DNA from: Rhodospirillales bacterium
GTDB taxonomy: Bacteria; Pseudomonadota; Alphaproteobacteria; Rhodospirillales; Shumkoniaceae
Length of the DNA stretch: 57,195 nucleotides
Assembly (NCBI GenBank): GCA_016776725.1
Contig: JADHSV010000018.1
Coordinates: 1-57,195 of the forward strand
Direction of reading: 5' to 3'
Of the stretch, positions 17,329 through 26,396 are shown in pieces. The notes under the pieces are model-generated. The model did no database searches. It was not told the origin of the DNA and was given only the letters and a program-made list of their open reading frames with translations. The first letter of the stretch is position 1, and the number at the start of each line of letters is the position of its first letter. A program made the position numbers and the translations under genes.

Positions 17329-18660
17329 TCAGTCTTTGACGACCAGTCCACGGGTATCTTCGATGCTGATGTTCAGTTTGTCGAGAGCGTCATAGATCGG
17401 AATGAAGAAGTTCATTCCGACCGAATACTCACCAATTCCGGCGTAGGTAACGCCGACGACATTGCCGTGCGTGTCCAAAAGGGCTCCGCCGCTGTTGCCG
17501 CCCTGAATGTCCACATCGGCCTGAATGTCTTCGAGTCCATATTTGTTATTGCGGAATTTGCTGACGATACCTTTGGTTACGGTTCCCGCATATTTTTTGT
17601 ACAGCGGCGAACCGATAGCGAAGACCTCCTCGGTGATTTTAAGTGGCTCCATGCGCAGAGGAAGCGGCAAATGACCGCCTTTTTCCACCTGAATCAGTGC
17701 GACGTCACGTTCGGGATGCCTGCGAACGACCTCTCCCAGCACCTTGCGGCCCGTAATCAGGCGAACTTTCATTAACCCGGTGTTTTTCACCACGTGATAG
17801 TTGGTCATGATCAGGCCAGGCGAAATAAAAAACCCCGATCCATGGCCCGTGCCGGTTTCCACGGTAACCACGGCCCGGCGAATATGGTCGATATTGTCGG
17901 TGATAGTTGTTTCATAAAGCGGCAGGTGACCGATCCGGAGTTTCGTGTGTTTCACGTCGGTAATGTCGGCGACGGTCGACGGTTGCTTTTTGAGCAGGGC
18001 GACCAGTTTTTCGTCGGCCGCCAGGTTTACGGCCGCTTCGGCGAAGGCTTCGGTGATAAGCGTGATAGCGCCATCGGGCATTTCCTGGTCCAGGGTTATG
18101 GAGCCATCGGTTTTGGTTTGATAGACGACCTCCTTATTGAAGACCGAGAACACCTGCCATGTGACGGTCGAGGATGCCGAACCGCTTTGTGTTTCCGTGT
18201 GTTGACCCCGGTTGAAGGGGTTGATGTGGTCGCAAAGGTTCATGCGGATATTTTCGATCTGCCCGCCAACAAGGTATTCGGGTTTGATTTCGTCGCGTGT
18301 GGCCCCGGCGAATAGGTTGTCGGGGTCTCCCACCACGTTGAAATTGGCGTTGTCGAGTTCCTCAAAAAAGATATCCGAGAACTCCATGCTTTTCATGCGA
18401 ATGCGCCCTTGGTTCCAGTAAACCTTGGGGGAGCGCGGAATGCAGGTGAAGGGAACGAACTTGTAGCTGCCGATAACGGCCCCGCGGCGCATCTTCACGC
18501 TGACCCTGTTCAGCTTGATCGGCGCCAGCTCGTTTCGATTATCGATAAAGACGGGCTGTTTTTGAGGAACTTTTGCGACCTGAACGGTCTGGCATCCGGC
18601 AAGAACAGCAACAATAACCAGTGACGCCGCCAATTCGGCGGTGCGCGCGAAACCCGACAT
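17329..18660 (-). CDS. Lipoprotein trypsin-like serine protease with a novel N-terminal domain
   Basis: 443 residues from ATG 18660. A signal peptide with lipobox LAGC predicts lipidation at Cys23. Residues 30-240 have no family I recognise. The C-terminal S1C/HtrA-type domain has the triad: His near 290 (NYHVV), Asp near 319 (RDVALI) and Ser near 389 (GGNSGG). No PDZ domain follows, unlike DegP/DegS. It probably acts in the periplasm, fixed to a membrane. It stands alone between hslV and the divergent hisB, with a terminator after it. Confidence 0.82.
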   Translation of the reverse strand: MSGFARTAELAASLVIVAVLAGCQTVQVAKVPQKQPVFIDNRNELAPIKLNRVSVKMRRGAVIGSYKFVPFTCIPRSPKVYWNQGRIRMKSMEFSDIFFEELDNANFNVVGDPDNLFAGATRDEIKPEYLVGGQIENIRMNLCDHINPFNRGQHTETQSGSASSTVTWQVFSVFNKEVVYQTKTDGSITLDQEMPDGAITLITEAFAEAAVNLAADEKLVALLKKQPSTVADITDVKHTKLRIGHLPLYETTITDNIDHIRRAVVTVETGTGHGSGFFISPGLIMTNYHVVKNTGLMKVRLITGRKVLGEVVRRHPERDVALIQVEKGGHLPLPLRMEPLKITEEVFAIGSPLYKKYAGTVTKGIVSKFRNNKYGLEDIQADVDIQGGNSGGALLDTHGNVVGVTYAGIGEYSVGMNFFIPIYDALDKLNISIEDTRGLVVKD

Positions 18661-18821
18661 AAACACGCTCCTTCCCCAATCGTCTCGGTAGTTTTTATTA
18701 TCATATCGACGCGGGGGTTGTATCGAAAGAGAGAATTCGGGCCAAGGGTGGTCATTTAGCAACCTTTCGATTTTGATTTGTTCCTGTTAAAAGGGGCCGT
18801 TCCTTGCCATGGAGGGCCGAG

Positions 18822-19421
18822 ATGCGTCAGGAAAGCGTCGAGCGCAAGACAAATGAAACCCGAATTTCCGCGACCGTCGATCTGGACGGGACCGGCCGCT
18901 ATGAGATTTCCACCGGCATCGGCTTTCTCGATCATATGATCGAGCAACTGGCGCGCCACAGCCTGATCGATATCGATTTGAAGGCGGACGGCGATTTGCA
19001 CATTGATTTCCACCACACCACGGAAGACGCCGGTATCGTCATCGGTTCGGCCATCAGTCAGGCATTGGGCGAACGCAAGGGCATCGCGCGTTACGGGTCC
19101 GCCATCGCGCCCATGGATGAAGCCCTGTCGCGCGTCGCACTCGATGCTTCCAACCGCCCCTATCTGGTGTGGAAGGTGGAGTTCGTGCGCGACAAGCTGG
19201 GCGAAATGGATACGGAACTGTTCAAGGAATGGTTCCAGGCCTTCGCCCAGGCCGCGGGCCTGACCCTGCACGCCGAAACCTTTTACGGCGAGAACAACCA
19301 CCATATTGCGGAATCCCTGTTCAAGGCCCTGGCCCGGGCCCTGCGTCAGGCGGTGGAAGCCGACCCGCGCAAGGGCGATGCTGTGCCATCGACCAAGGGT
19401 GTTCTGGGCGGTTCCCTCTGA
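18822..19421 (+). CDS. hisB: Imidazoleglycerol-phosphate dehydratase
   Basis: 199 residues, the monofunctional form without the phosphatase domain seen in E. coli. It catalyses the sixth step of histidine synthesis. Mn-binding His clusters are clear: [25 protein letters not shown] and [19 protein letters not shown]. The ATG at 18822 follows GGAGGGCCGAG; a TTG at 18804 is less likely. Confidence 0.96.
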   Translation: MRQESVERKTNETRISATVDLDGTGRYEISTGIGFLDHMIEQLARHSLIDIDLKADGDLHIDFHHTTEDAGIVIGSAISQALGERKGIARYGSAIAPMDEALSRVALDASNRPYLVWKVEFVRDKLGEMDTELFKEWFQAFAQAAGLTLHAETFYGENNHHIAESLFKALARALRQAVEADPRKGDAVPSTKGVLGGSL

Positions 19422-19452
19422 CAGCAATGTCCGTTAGCAAGTAGCAGGCATC

Positions 19453-19839
19453 ATGCGCCTTTACAGCGTTCATTTTCGCAGCGAATTCGGCGGTCCGGAC
19501 TTCGCCCTCATCAAGGAAGGGTTTTGCTGGCCCGCCTTTTTCCTCAGTATCCTGTGGGCGCTGTGGCATCGCATGTGGCTGGTGGCTGCGGGGCTTTTTG
19601 TGCTGTCGGCAATCGTTGGATCGGCGGGCGTGGCGTTAGGACTGGATCCGCTGGGTGAGACCGCCGTTTCCTTGGCCATGGCCCTGATGATGGGTTACTT
19701 CGCCAATGATATCCGGCGCTGGGCGCTGGACCGGCGCGGCTATTCCCATGAAGGGGTTGTGCTGGGTGATAACGAGGACGGCGCGCTGGAACGGTATCTG
19801 GCCAATTCGCCGGTAATGTCGGGAGGATTACGGCCTTGA
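19453..19839 (+). CDS. DUF2628 membrane protein
   Basis: 128 residues. Hydrophobic segments cover about 26-36, 41-62 and 70-82, separated by short charged turns; the start MRLYSVHF and the FCWPAFFLSILWALWHRMW block match DUF2628. Function is unknown, but the family is often found between hisB and hisH in Rhodospirillales. Its stop overlaps the hisH start, so it is in the his operon. Confidence 0.86.
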   Translation: MRLYSVHFRSEFGGPDFALIKEGFCWPAFFLSILWALWHRMWLVAAGLFVLSAIVGSAGVALGLDPLGETAVSLAMALMMGYFANDIRRWALDRRGYSHEGVVLGDNEDGALERYLANSPVMSGGLRP

Positions 19840-20480
19840 GCGTGGCCATTATTGATTACGGATCGGGCAATCTGCGTTCGGCGGCCAAGGCTTTCGAGCG
19901 GGTTCTGGGCGAGATGGGGCGCAGCGACGCGGTAAACGTAACGGCCGACGCGCAAACCGTTCGCGACGCCGATCATATTGTGTTGCCCGGCGTCGGTGCG
20001 TTCGCCGATTGCATGGCGGGCCTGACGGCGGTGCCGGGAATGATCGACGCCCTTGGCGAGGCGGTGCTGCAAAAGGGCCGCCCCTTTATGGGCATCTGCG
20101 TGGGCATGCAATTGATGGCCGAAGTCGGGCGCGAATACGGCGATCACGATGGCCTGGGCTGGATTTCTGGCGAAGTGGTGGCGTTGAAACCCGACGATCC
20201 GGGCCTCAAAATCCCGCACATGGGATGGAACGAATTGCGCATTCGCAAGGCCGGTCACCCGGTATTGGCGGGGATTGAAACGGGTGCTCATGCCTATTTC
20301 GTGCATTCCTACGCCATGACGTGTAAATCCGCCCATCACGTTTTGCTCGACGTTGATTACGGCGGACCGGTCACCGCCATGGTGGGGCGCGACAACATGG
20401 TCGGCGCCCAGTTTCACCCCGAAAAAAGCCAGCGCACGGGCCTTCGCCTGATTTCCAACTTTCTGGCCTGGAAACCATAA
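19836..20480 (+). CDS. hisH: Imidazole glycerol phosphate synthase, glutaminase subunit
   Basis: 214 residues from a TTG overlapping the previous stop; GTG 19842 is possible. It releases ammonia from glutamine for HisF. The catalytic Cys lies in MGICVGMQLM and the His/Glu pair in QFHPEKSQ; the start IIDYGSGNLRS is typical. Its stop and the hisA start share one base. Confidence 0.96.
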   Translation: MSVAIIDYGSGNLRSAAKAFERVLGEMGRSDAVNVTADAQTVRDADHIVLPGVGAFADCMAGLTAVPGMIDALGEAVLQKGRPFMGICVGMQLMAEVGREYGDHDGLGWISGEVVALKPDDPGLKIPHMGWNELRIRKAGHPVLAGIETGAHAYFVHSYAMTCKSAHHVLLDVDYGGPVTAMVGRDNMVGAQFHPEKSQRTGLRLISNFLAWKP

Positions 20481-21208
20481 TGAATTTTCTTCCCGCTATC
20501 GATTTGAAGGACGGACAGTGCGTTCGCCTGATTCAGGGCGACATGAACCGTTCCACCATTTTCGGCGATGACCCCGCCGCCCAGGCGCAAATTTTTGCCG
20601 ATGCCGGATGCACCTGGCTGCACATGGTCGATCTGAACGGGGCCTTCGCGGGCCGCCCGGTCAACGCCGACGCCGTTCGCGACGTTCTGGCGGCGGTGGA
20701 TATGAAGGTGGAACTGGGCGGCGGCATCCGCGATATGACGACCATCGCCGTCTGGCTGGAGGCGGGGGTCAGCCGGGTAATTCTGGGTACGGTGGCCCTG
20801 CGCGATCCCGATCTGGTGCGCGCGGCCTGCAAGGCGTATCCGGGCCGCGTCGCCGTGGGCATTGATGCGCGCGACGCCTTCGTGGCGGTGGAAGGCTGGG
20901 CCGAGGTCTCAGAAATGAAGGCGGTGGATATGGCCAGCACCTTTGCCGATGCGGGCGTGGCCGCCATCATCTACACCGATATTTCCCGCGACGGCGCCAT
21001 GGAAGGCCCCAATATCGAGGCGACGCTCAGGCTGGCCGAGGCGGTCCCGATACCGATCATCGTATCGGGCGGGGTTTCATCCATGGCTGACCTGCAAGCG
21101 GTTAAAAAAGCGGGGGAAGGTATTTTCGAGGGCGTCATCAGTGGCCGCGCCATTTATGACGGGCATATCGACCCAGCCGCTGCCGTCGCCCTGCTGGAAG
21201 GTTCTTAA
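20480..21208 (+). CDS. hisA: ProFAR isomerase (HisA)
   Basis: 242 residues, a TIM barrel that isomerises ProFAR to [23 protein letters not shown] carries the first catalytic Asp, [10 protein letters not shown] is phosphate-binding, [14 protein letters not shown] carries the second Asp, and [12 protein letters not shown] closes the barrel. It starts within the hisH stop and precedes hisF. Confidence 0.97.
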   Translation: MNFLPAIDLKDGQCVRLIQGDMNRSTIFGDDPAAQAQIFADAGCTWLHMVDLNGAFAGRPVNADAVRDVLAAVDMKVELGGGIRDMTTIAVWLEAGVSRVILGTVALRDPDLVRAACKAYPGRVAVGIDARDAFVAVEGWAEVSEMKAVDMASTFADAGVAAIIYTDISRDGAMEGPNIEATLRLAEAVPIPIIVSGGVSSMADLQAVKKAGEGIFEGVISGRAIYDGHIDPAAAVALLEGS

Positions 21209-21212
21209 AACA

Positions 21213-21974
21213 ATGCTGAAGGTTCGTATCATTCCGTGCCTGGATGTGGAAGGCGGGCGCGTGGTCAAGGGGGTTAACTTCGTTGATCTGGTGGACGCGG
21301 GCGATCCGGTCGAACAGGCCACCATTTACGACCGCGAAGGGGCCGACGAGCTGACGTTTCTGGACATCACGGCCAGTCATGAGAACCGCGACACCATTCT
21401 GGACGTGGTCAGCCGCACCGCCGAGCGCTGTTTCATGCCGCTGACCGTAGGCGGAGGTATCCGCTCGCTGGACGACATCCGCAAGCTGCTGCTGGCCGGG
21501 GCCGACAAGGTTTCCATCAACACGGCCTCGGTGCACAACCCCGATTTCGTGCGCGAAGCGGCGCAAAAGTTCGGCAGTCAGTGCATCGTCGTTTCGGTGG
21601 ATGCCAAGCAGGTGGACAACGGTTTCGAGATTTTCACCCACGGCGGGCGCAAGCCCACCGGCATCGAAGCCATCGGTTGGTCGAAACGCATGGTGGAACT
21701 GGGCGCGGGCGAGATTCTGCTGACATCTATGGACCGCGATGGAACCAAGATCGGATTTAACATCCCGTTGACCCGCGCCATTTCAGATGCCGTACCGGTG
21801 CCGGTGATCGCGTCGGGCGGGGTGGGTACGCTCGATCACATGGTTGAAGGGGTGACGCAAGGCCACGCGTCCGCCGTGCTGGCGGCCTCGATTTTCCACT
21901 TCGGAACCTTTACCATTGCCGAGACCAAGGCCCACATGCGTGCCGCCGGGGTCGCCGTTCGCGGGGACGCATAA
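21213..21974 (+). CDS. hisF: Imidazole glycerol phosphate synthase, cyclase subunit
   Basis: 253 residues from ATG 21213; open frame continues upstream inside hisA but the family begins here ([20 protein letters not shown]). With HisH it forms imidazole glycerol phosphate and [17 protein letters not shown], the [11 protein letters not shown] Asp and [12 protein letters not shown] are diagnostic. hisE or hisI, frequent next in alphaproteobacteria, is not in the window. Confidence 0.97.
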   Translation: MLKVRIIPCLDVEGGRVVKGVNFVDLVDAGDPVEQATIYDREGADELTFLDITASHENRDTILDVVSRTAERCFMPLTVGGGIRSLDDIRKLLLAGADKVSINTASVHNPDFVREAAQKFGSQCIVVSVDAKQVDNGFEIFTHGGRKPTGIEAIGWSKRMVELGAGEILLTSMDRDGTKIGFNIPLTRAISDAVPVPVIASGGVGTLDHMVEGVTQGHASAVLAASIFHFGTFTIAETKAHMRAAGVAVRGDA

Positions 21975-21992
21975 AAACAGGGGATGTATAGA

Positions 21993-22352
21993 ATGGCATA
22001 CGATCAGGACAATATTTTCGCCAAGATCCTCCGTGGGGAAATTCCCGTTGAGAAAATTTACGAGGACGGCTTCGCCATCGCCTTTCCCGACATCGACCCC
22101 CAGGCTCCCACCCATGTGCTGATCATTCCCACCGGCCCTTATGAATCCCTGGACGACTTCGCGAAAAACGGAACAGTCGCGGAAATCGCCGGTTTCTGGC
22201 GCGCGGTCGGCGCCATCGGTCGCCAGCTGGGCGTGGACGAAACCGGGTATCGCACCCTGGCCAACACCGGCCCCGACGCCCATCAGGAAGTCATGCACTT
22301 CCACGTGCATCTGTTCGCGGGCAAGAAACTGGGGCCCATGCTGGTTCGCTAG
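21993..22352 (+). CDS. HIT-family nucleotide hydrolase (HinT-like)
   Basis: 119 residues from ATG 21993, nine bases after an AGGGG site; an ATG at 21984 sits too close to it. The histidine triad is HFHVHLF near the C-terminus, preceded by DAHQEVMHF. HinT-type proteins hydrolyse purine phosphoramidates. It stands where hisE is found in many relatives. It overlaps the 3' end of the convergent hydrolase by four bases. Confidence 0.92.
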   Translation: MAYDQDNIFAKILRGEIPVEKIYEDGFAIAFPDIDPQAPTHVLIIPTGPYESLDDFAKNGTVAEIAGFWRAVGAIGRQLGVDETGYRTLANTGPDAHQEVMHFHVHLFAGKKLGPMLVR

Positions 22353-23329
22353 GGCGAACCCCCATCCAGAAATTCACACGCCCGATATTCCGAGTAGTAT
22401 TCGCCGCCGTTTGCGAAATCGACGAAACCCACATGGCCGCCGTGTTTGGGCGTTTCCAGAAACAGGTTGGGATTGGCCGTGGCTTCGGCGTGCGGGATGC
22501 TTTCGGGCGATAACATCGGATCGTCGGTGGCGTTGAGGATCAGGCTGGGCACTCGCACGGCTTCCAAAAACGGCTTGCAGCTTGCCAGACGGTAATACTC
22601 GGCCGATCCCGCGAAACCGTGCATCGGCGCAGTATAGCGCTCGTCGAATTCATCGAAGGTGGAAATGGCGTCAAGCCCCGATACGTCCAGTTCGCTTCGG
22701 AACCGTTCCGATTTTTGCCAGATTTTGCGGCGCAGGCTTCGTAACAGGTATTCGGTATAAATCCGATTTTGCGCGCGCTTCATCCTGATGGCCGTGGCGG
22801 ACAAGTCGCACGGAACCGAGATCGCAACCGCGCGTGCGACTTGCGGCGGAACCCGCTCAGGTTCCTCGCCCAGATATTTCAAGATCTGGTTTGCGCCGAT
22901 GGAAAATCCCACCAGCGCAACGTCGATCTTGTCCCGCGCGTTCAGAACATGGCTCAAAAGGTGGCGCAAATCGTCCGTGAATCCGCTGTGATAGCTTGGC
23001 AAAAGGCGGTTGGGCTCATGGCCGCAGCCGCGCATGGTCCAGGCCAGCACGTCCCAGCCCCGCCGGTTCAGTGCCGTCACCATTCCCAGAACGTATTTAC
23101 GCCGTGAATTTCCCTCCAGCCCGTGCGATACGATGGCCAGCCGGTTCGACGGCTGTCTCCCGGCCTGATGCCAGTCGAGATCCAGAAAATCCCCGTCCGG
23201 CGTTTCCATGCGCTCGGTACGCGGGCGCACCGGCGGCGGATTCCGGAAAAGCACCGGAAATATCGTTTGCGCATGGCCGTTTCGCAACAAAACGGGCGGC
23301 GCATACTGGCTGGATGGCAGAACCGGCAT
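22349..23329 (-). CDS. YheT-family alpha/beta hydrolase
   Basis: 326 residues. The oxyanion and nucleophile regions read HGLEGNSRRKYV and VGFSIGANQILKYLGE (Ser of GFSIG), a charge-relay Asp lies in ATDDPML and the terminal His in HGGHVGF. The start PPVLLRNGHAQTIFPVLFR is diagnostic of the YheT/ABHD1-3 group, whose substrates are mostly unproven esters. It is divergent from the Lys-rich gene. Confidence 0.88.
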   Translation of the reverse strand: MPVLPSSQYAPPVLLRNGHAQTIFPVLFRNPPPVRPRTERMETPDGDFLDLDWHQAGRQPSNRLAIVSHGLEGNSRRKYVLGMVTALNRRGWDVLAWTMRGCGHEPNRLLPSYHSGFTDDLRHLLSHVLNARDKIDVALVGFSIGANQILKYLGEEPERVPPQVARAVAISVPCDLSATAIRMKRAQNRIYTEYLLRSLRRKIWQKSERFRSELDVSGLDAISTFDEFDERYTAPMHGFAGSAEYYRLASCKPFLEAVRVPSLILNATDDPMLSPESIPHAEATANPNLFLETPKHGGHVGFVDFANGGEYYSEYRACEFLDGGSP

Positions 23330-23445
23330 GTCTGTTGCCTAACCCCTCGCGCCTGTCATGTCAAAGCCCGTTGCGCCGTCCGTCCGTTGACACCGGGACG
23401 CCGGACACTCAGAATAACCGCCTTGATTGAACGGAGTTTTCAAAA

Positions 23446-23691
23446 ATGAAAAAGACCTTTCTTTATGCGTTTATCGCGATGTTCTTCACCGCCGTCACGG
23501 CGGTTTCCCTGCCCACTGATTCTTTCGCCAAGGGATCAAAGGCGGACAAGGAAACATCCAAGGAATGCAAGGACATAGCCGATCCGACCAAAAAGGACGA
23601 GTGCGTCAAGAACGCCGGAAAGAAAGATAAAAAAGAAAAGAAGGACAAGAAGGAAAAAAAGGCGAAAAAGGATAAGAAGGCCAAGAAATAG
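23446..23691 (+). CDS. Small exported Lys-rich protein
   Basis: 81 residues. Residues 1-28 form a Sec signal peptide with a probable cut after SFA. The mature part has two Cys (CKDI, ECVK) that could form a disulfide, then about 30 residues made almost only of Lys with Asp, Glu and Ala. Such a tail is strongly basic and disordered. I recognise no family. It follows an ACGGAG ribosome site and precedes the Pmp3-like gene by 36 bases, perhaps in one operon. Confidence 0.75.
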   Translation: MKKTFLYAFIAMFFTAVTAVSLPTDSFAKGSKADKETSKECKDIADPTKKDECVKNAGKKDKKEKKDKKEKKAKKDKKAKK

Positions 23692-23727
23692 AAGAGGCCG
23701 TATCCTGATAAGCTAGAGGAAAAACAC

Positions 23728-23898
23728 ATGAACATTCTGCGAATCATCATCGCCATCTTTTTGCCGCCGGTGGCCGCTTTCCTGACCGTCGGCATCGGTC
23801 TTCATTTCTGGCTGAATCTGATTCTGACCCTGTGCTTTTTCGTGCCGGGCGTGATCCACGCTCTTTGGCTGGTGGTTAAGAAGGCCGGCGAAGACTGA
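23728..23898 (+). CDS. Pmp3/YqaE-family (UPF0057) membrane peptide
   Basis: 56 residues with two hydrophobic helices. The first reads LRIIIAIFLPPVAAFLTVG and is followed by HFWLNLILTLCFF, VPGVIHALW and a short charged tail; these are the marks of the Pmp3/YqaE family. The yeast and plant members affect membrane potential under salt stress; bacterial roles are less clear. The ATG follows AGAGGAAAAACAC. Confidence 0.88.
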   Translation: MNILRIIIAIFLPPVAAFLTVGIGLHFWLNLILTLCFFVPGVIHALWLVVKKAGED

Positions 23899-24040
23899 TA
23901 TCGTTGGTGCTGCGATTGATCGTCCCGCCGTATCCACAGGCCTTGGCGGAATCCCGCATGGGTGGGCGCGCGGATGGCGGCGCCTACAATTAAGAAAAAC
24001 AACTTCTTTTGGGTAAACGGACAAGAACGGCAAAAGAACC

Positions 24041-25480
24041 ATGTTGGGAAACGCCAACCGCTTCGTTGCGACCCTCAGCGCCCTTATTTTGGCCGGATTC
24101 CTGGCAACCAGTCTGATCAGTTTTTTCGTCGCCCGCGATTCGCTGACCGATCAGATTTCCAAGACGGCCCTGCCGCTGACCAGTGACAATATTTACTCGG
24201 AAATCCAGCGCGATCTGTTGCGTCCGATCTTTATTTCTTCGCTTATGGCGCAGGATACGTTTGTTCGGGACTGGACCCTGAACGGCGAGAAAGACCCACA
24301 ACAAATCATCCGCTACCTGAAGGAAATTCAGGATCGTTACAAAACGATCACGAGTTTTTTCGTTTCGGAACGGACGCGTATGTACTACCACGCCGATGGG
24401 GCGCACCGGCGTGTCTTCGAGGACAACCCACGGGACGCCTGGTACTTCAGGGTGCGCGACATTGCCAATGATTTCGAAATCAACGTGGATTTCGACGAGG
24501 TAAATCGGGACACCGTCACCGTCTTCATCAACTACAAGGTCTTCGATTATGCGGGCCGGTATATCGGTGCGACCGGGGTGGGTCTGGCGGTAACGGTCGT
24601 TAAGGAATTACTGGAATCCTATCGCCAGCGCTTTGAGCGGCTGGTCTATTTTGTTGATGGCGAGGGTAACGTTACCCTGCACGGAACCAATTTCAACCGT
24701 CCGGCGAATTTGCGCGACCGAAAGGGGCTTGCGGACGTTGCGAAGCAGATTACCCAGTCGCCAATTCACTCTGTCTCCTACCAGAACGACGGCCAAACCT
24801 ACCTTGTTCACAGCCGGTTTGTTCCGGAATTTCAGTGGTATCTGATTGTCGAGCAGGACGAAACCCTGGCCGGCGAGTCGATTTGGCTTACGCTTCTTGC
24901 CAACCTCGCCATTTGTCTGGCCATCACCGCTGTGGTGGTGTTCATCGCCAGCTTTACCATTCGCAGCTATCGAAGGCGTATCGAGGAAATGGCCACCACG
25001 GACAAATTGACCGGGCTGGCAAATCGTCAGTTGCTGGACGCCATGCTCGATCAGAACGTCAAATCCATGAAACGCAGGGGTGGGCCCCTTTCCATGGTTA
25101 TCTGCGATATCGATCGGTTCAAGGGCGTCAACGATCTGCACGGCCATCTGGCCGGTGACGCCGTTTTGCAAAACATCGCCGCAATTGCCCGCCGCCATGT
25201 TCGCGAAGCCGATTTCCTGTGCCGCTGGGGTGGCGAGGAGTTTCTGATCTTGGCTCCGGATTGCGACGCCGAGCAAGCCCACCGGTTGGCCGAGCGAATT
25301 CGTGACAGCGTCGAGACGGCATCCGTCGATTATGACGGTCGGAAAATCAGCGTGACCGCAAGCCTGGGGGTTGCCGAAATACACGTCGGCGAAACGTCCG
25401 ATGATTTGATCAAGCGAGCCGACGCGGCGCTTTACGTCGCCAAAGGGGCGGGACGAAACTGCGTCATGATGGCGCAATAA
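24041..25480 (+). CDS. Membrane-bound diguanylate cyclase
   Basis: 479 residues. TM1 spans about 8-30; a periplasmic sensor region (dCache/PAS-like by its DAWYFRVRD and YIGATGVGLAV stretches) runs to about 283; TM2 covers 285-309; the GGDEF domain follows. The active site is RWGGEEF (GGEEF near 397-401), a functional variant, and the RxxD inhibitory site READ is at 388-391. It should make cyclic di-GMP and be product-inhibited. No phosphodiesterase domain is fused. The signal it senses is unknown. Confidence 0.9.
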   Translation: MLGNANRFVATLSALILAGFLATSLISFFVARDSLTDQISKTALPLTSDNIYSEIQRDLLRPIFISSLMAQDTFVRDWTLNGEKDPQQIIRYLKEIQDRYKTITSFFVSERTRMYYHADGAHRRVFEDNPRDAWYFRVRDIANDFEINVDFDEVNRDTVTVFINYKVFDYAGRYIGATGVGLAVTVVKELLESYRQRFERLVYFVDGEGNVTLHGTNFNRPANLRDRKGLADVAKQITQSPIHSVSYQNDGQTYLVHSRFVPEFQWYLIVEQDETLAGESIWLTLLANLAICLAITAVVVFIASFTIRSYRRRIEEMATTDKLTGLANRQLLDAMLDQNVKSMKRRGGPLSMVICDIDRFKGVNDLHGHLAGDAVLQNIAAIARRHVREADFLCRWGGEEFLILAPDCDAEQAHRLAERIRDSVETASVDYDGRKISVTASLGVAEIHVGETSDDLIKRADAALYVAKGAGRNCVMMAQ

Positions 25481-25493
25481 ACCATTTAACCGC

Positions 25494-26303
25494 TCAGGTC
25501 CCCATCAACACGGCGCTGCGTCCCGGTACGATGCGTCTGTAAGAAAGCGCTTCGGCGATGTGAAGGCGCGTGACACCGTCGCTTTGGTCCAGATCGGCGA
25601 GCGTACGGGCGACGCGCAGCACCCGGTGATAGCCGCGCGCCGTGATGCGCAGCCGACTTGCCGCTTCGGCCAGCAGGGCCTGACCCGCGGAATCAGGCGC
25701 GGCGACACTTTCCAGCAGTTTGCCGTCGGCTTCGGCGTTGGTGCGCACCGGGCGGTTGGATGCTTCAATCCCGGCATAGCGCGCCTTTTGCACTTTGCGC
25801 GCGGCATCGACTCGGGCCGCGATGTCGGCACTGGTCTCGGCGGGCGGCGGCAGAGACAAATCGGCCGGATTGACGGCGGGCACTTCCACATGCAAATCGA
25901 TGCGGTCAAACAGTGGCCCGGAAATCTTGGATTGGTAATCGACGGCGCATTTGGGGGCTCGATTGCAGGCCTGGGCCGGGTCGTCCAGGTATCCGCAGCG
26001 GCACGGGTTCATGGCCGCGATCATTTGAAAGCGCGCCGGATACGTCACGTGCGCGTTGGCCCTGGCCACGCTGGCGCGCCCGGTTTCAATGGGTTGGCGC
26101 AGGGATTCCAGCACACTGCGCTGGAATTCGGGCAATTCATCCAGAAACAAAACCCCCAGATGGGCCAGCGACACCTCGCCCGGACGCACCCGATGGCCGC
26201 CGCCAACCAGTGCGGGCAGCGATGCCGAATGATGGGGATCGCGAAACGGCCTTTGCCGGATTAACCCTTCTTCGGGAATGTCGCCCGCCAGACTGTGGAT
26301 CAT
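25494..26303 (-). pseudogene. comM: comM C-terminal fragment with a usable ATG
   Basis: 269 codons still open from the first Met after the IS. It has Walker B (VLFLDELPEF), the MNPCRCGYLDD zinc-like segment, the FDRIDLHVEVP block and the C-terminal helical lid (RGYHRVLRVARTLADLD). It lacks the whole N-terminal domain and Walker A, so it cannot be an active ATPase by itself. It is convergent with the diguanylate cyclase, 13 bases away. Confidence 0.88.
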
Positions 26304-26313
26304 GCTGACTTCC

Positions 26314-26321
26314 AGCGCTTC
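26314..26321. repeat. Left 8-bp target duplication of the IS1595-like element
   Basis: AGCGCTTC, identical and in the same orientation as 29549-29556. Removing one copy and the element restores the comM reading frame. Confidence 0.93.
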
Positions 26322-26346
26322 CGGTATTAGGTAGCAAACGCACCTA
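26322..26346 (+). repeat. Left terminal inverted repeat of the IS1595-like element
   Basis: Begins CGGTATTAGGTAGCAA and matches the reverse complement of 29524-29548 at 23 of 25 positions; differences are at positions 17 and 19. Confidence 0.9.
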
Positions 26347-26396
26347 TACCGAGGGAGACTCGGAAATGGTTATAGAATCAGGTATCCTCCACCCCC

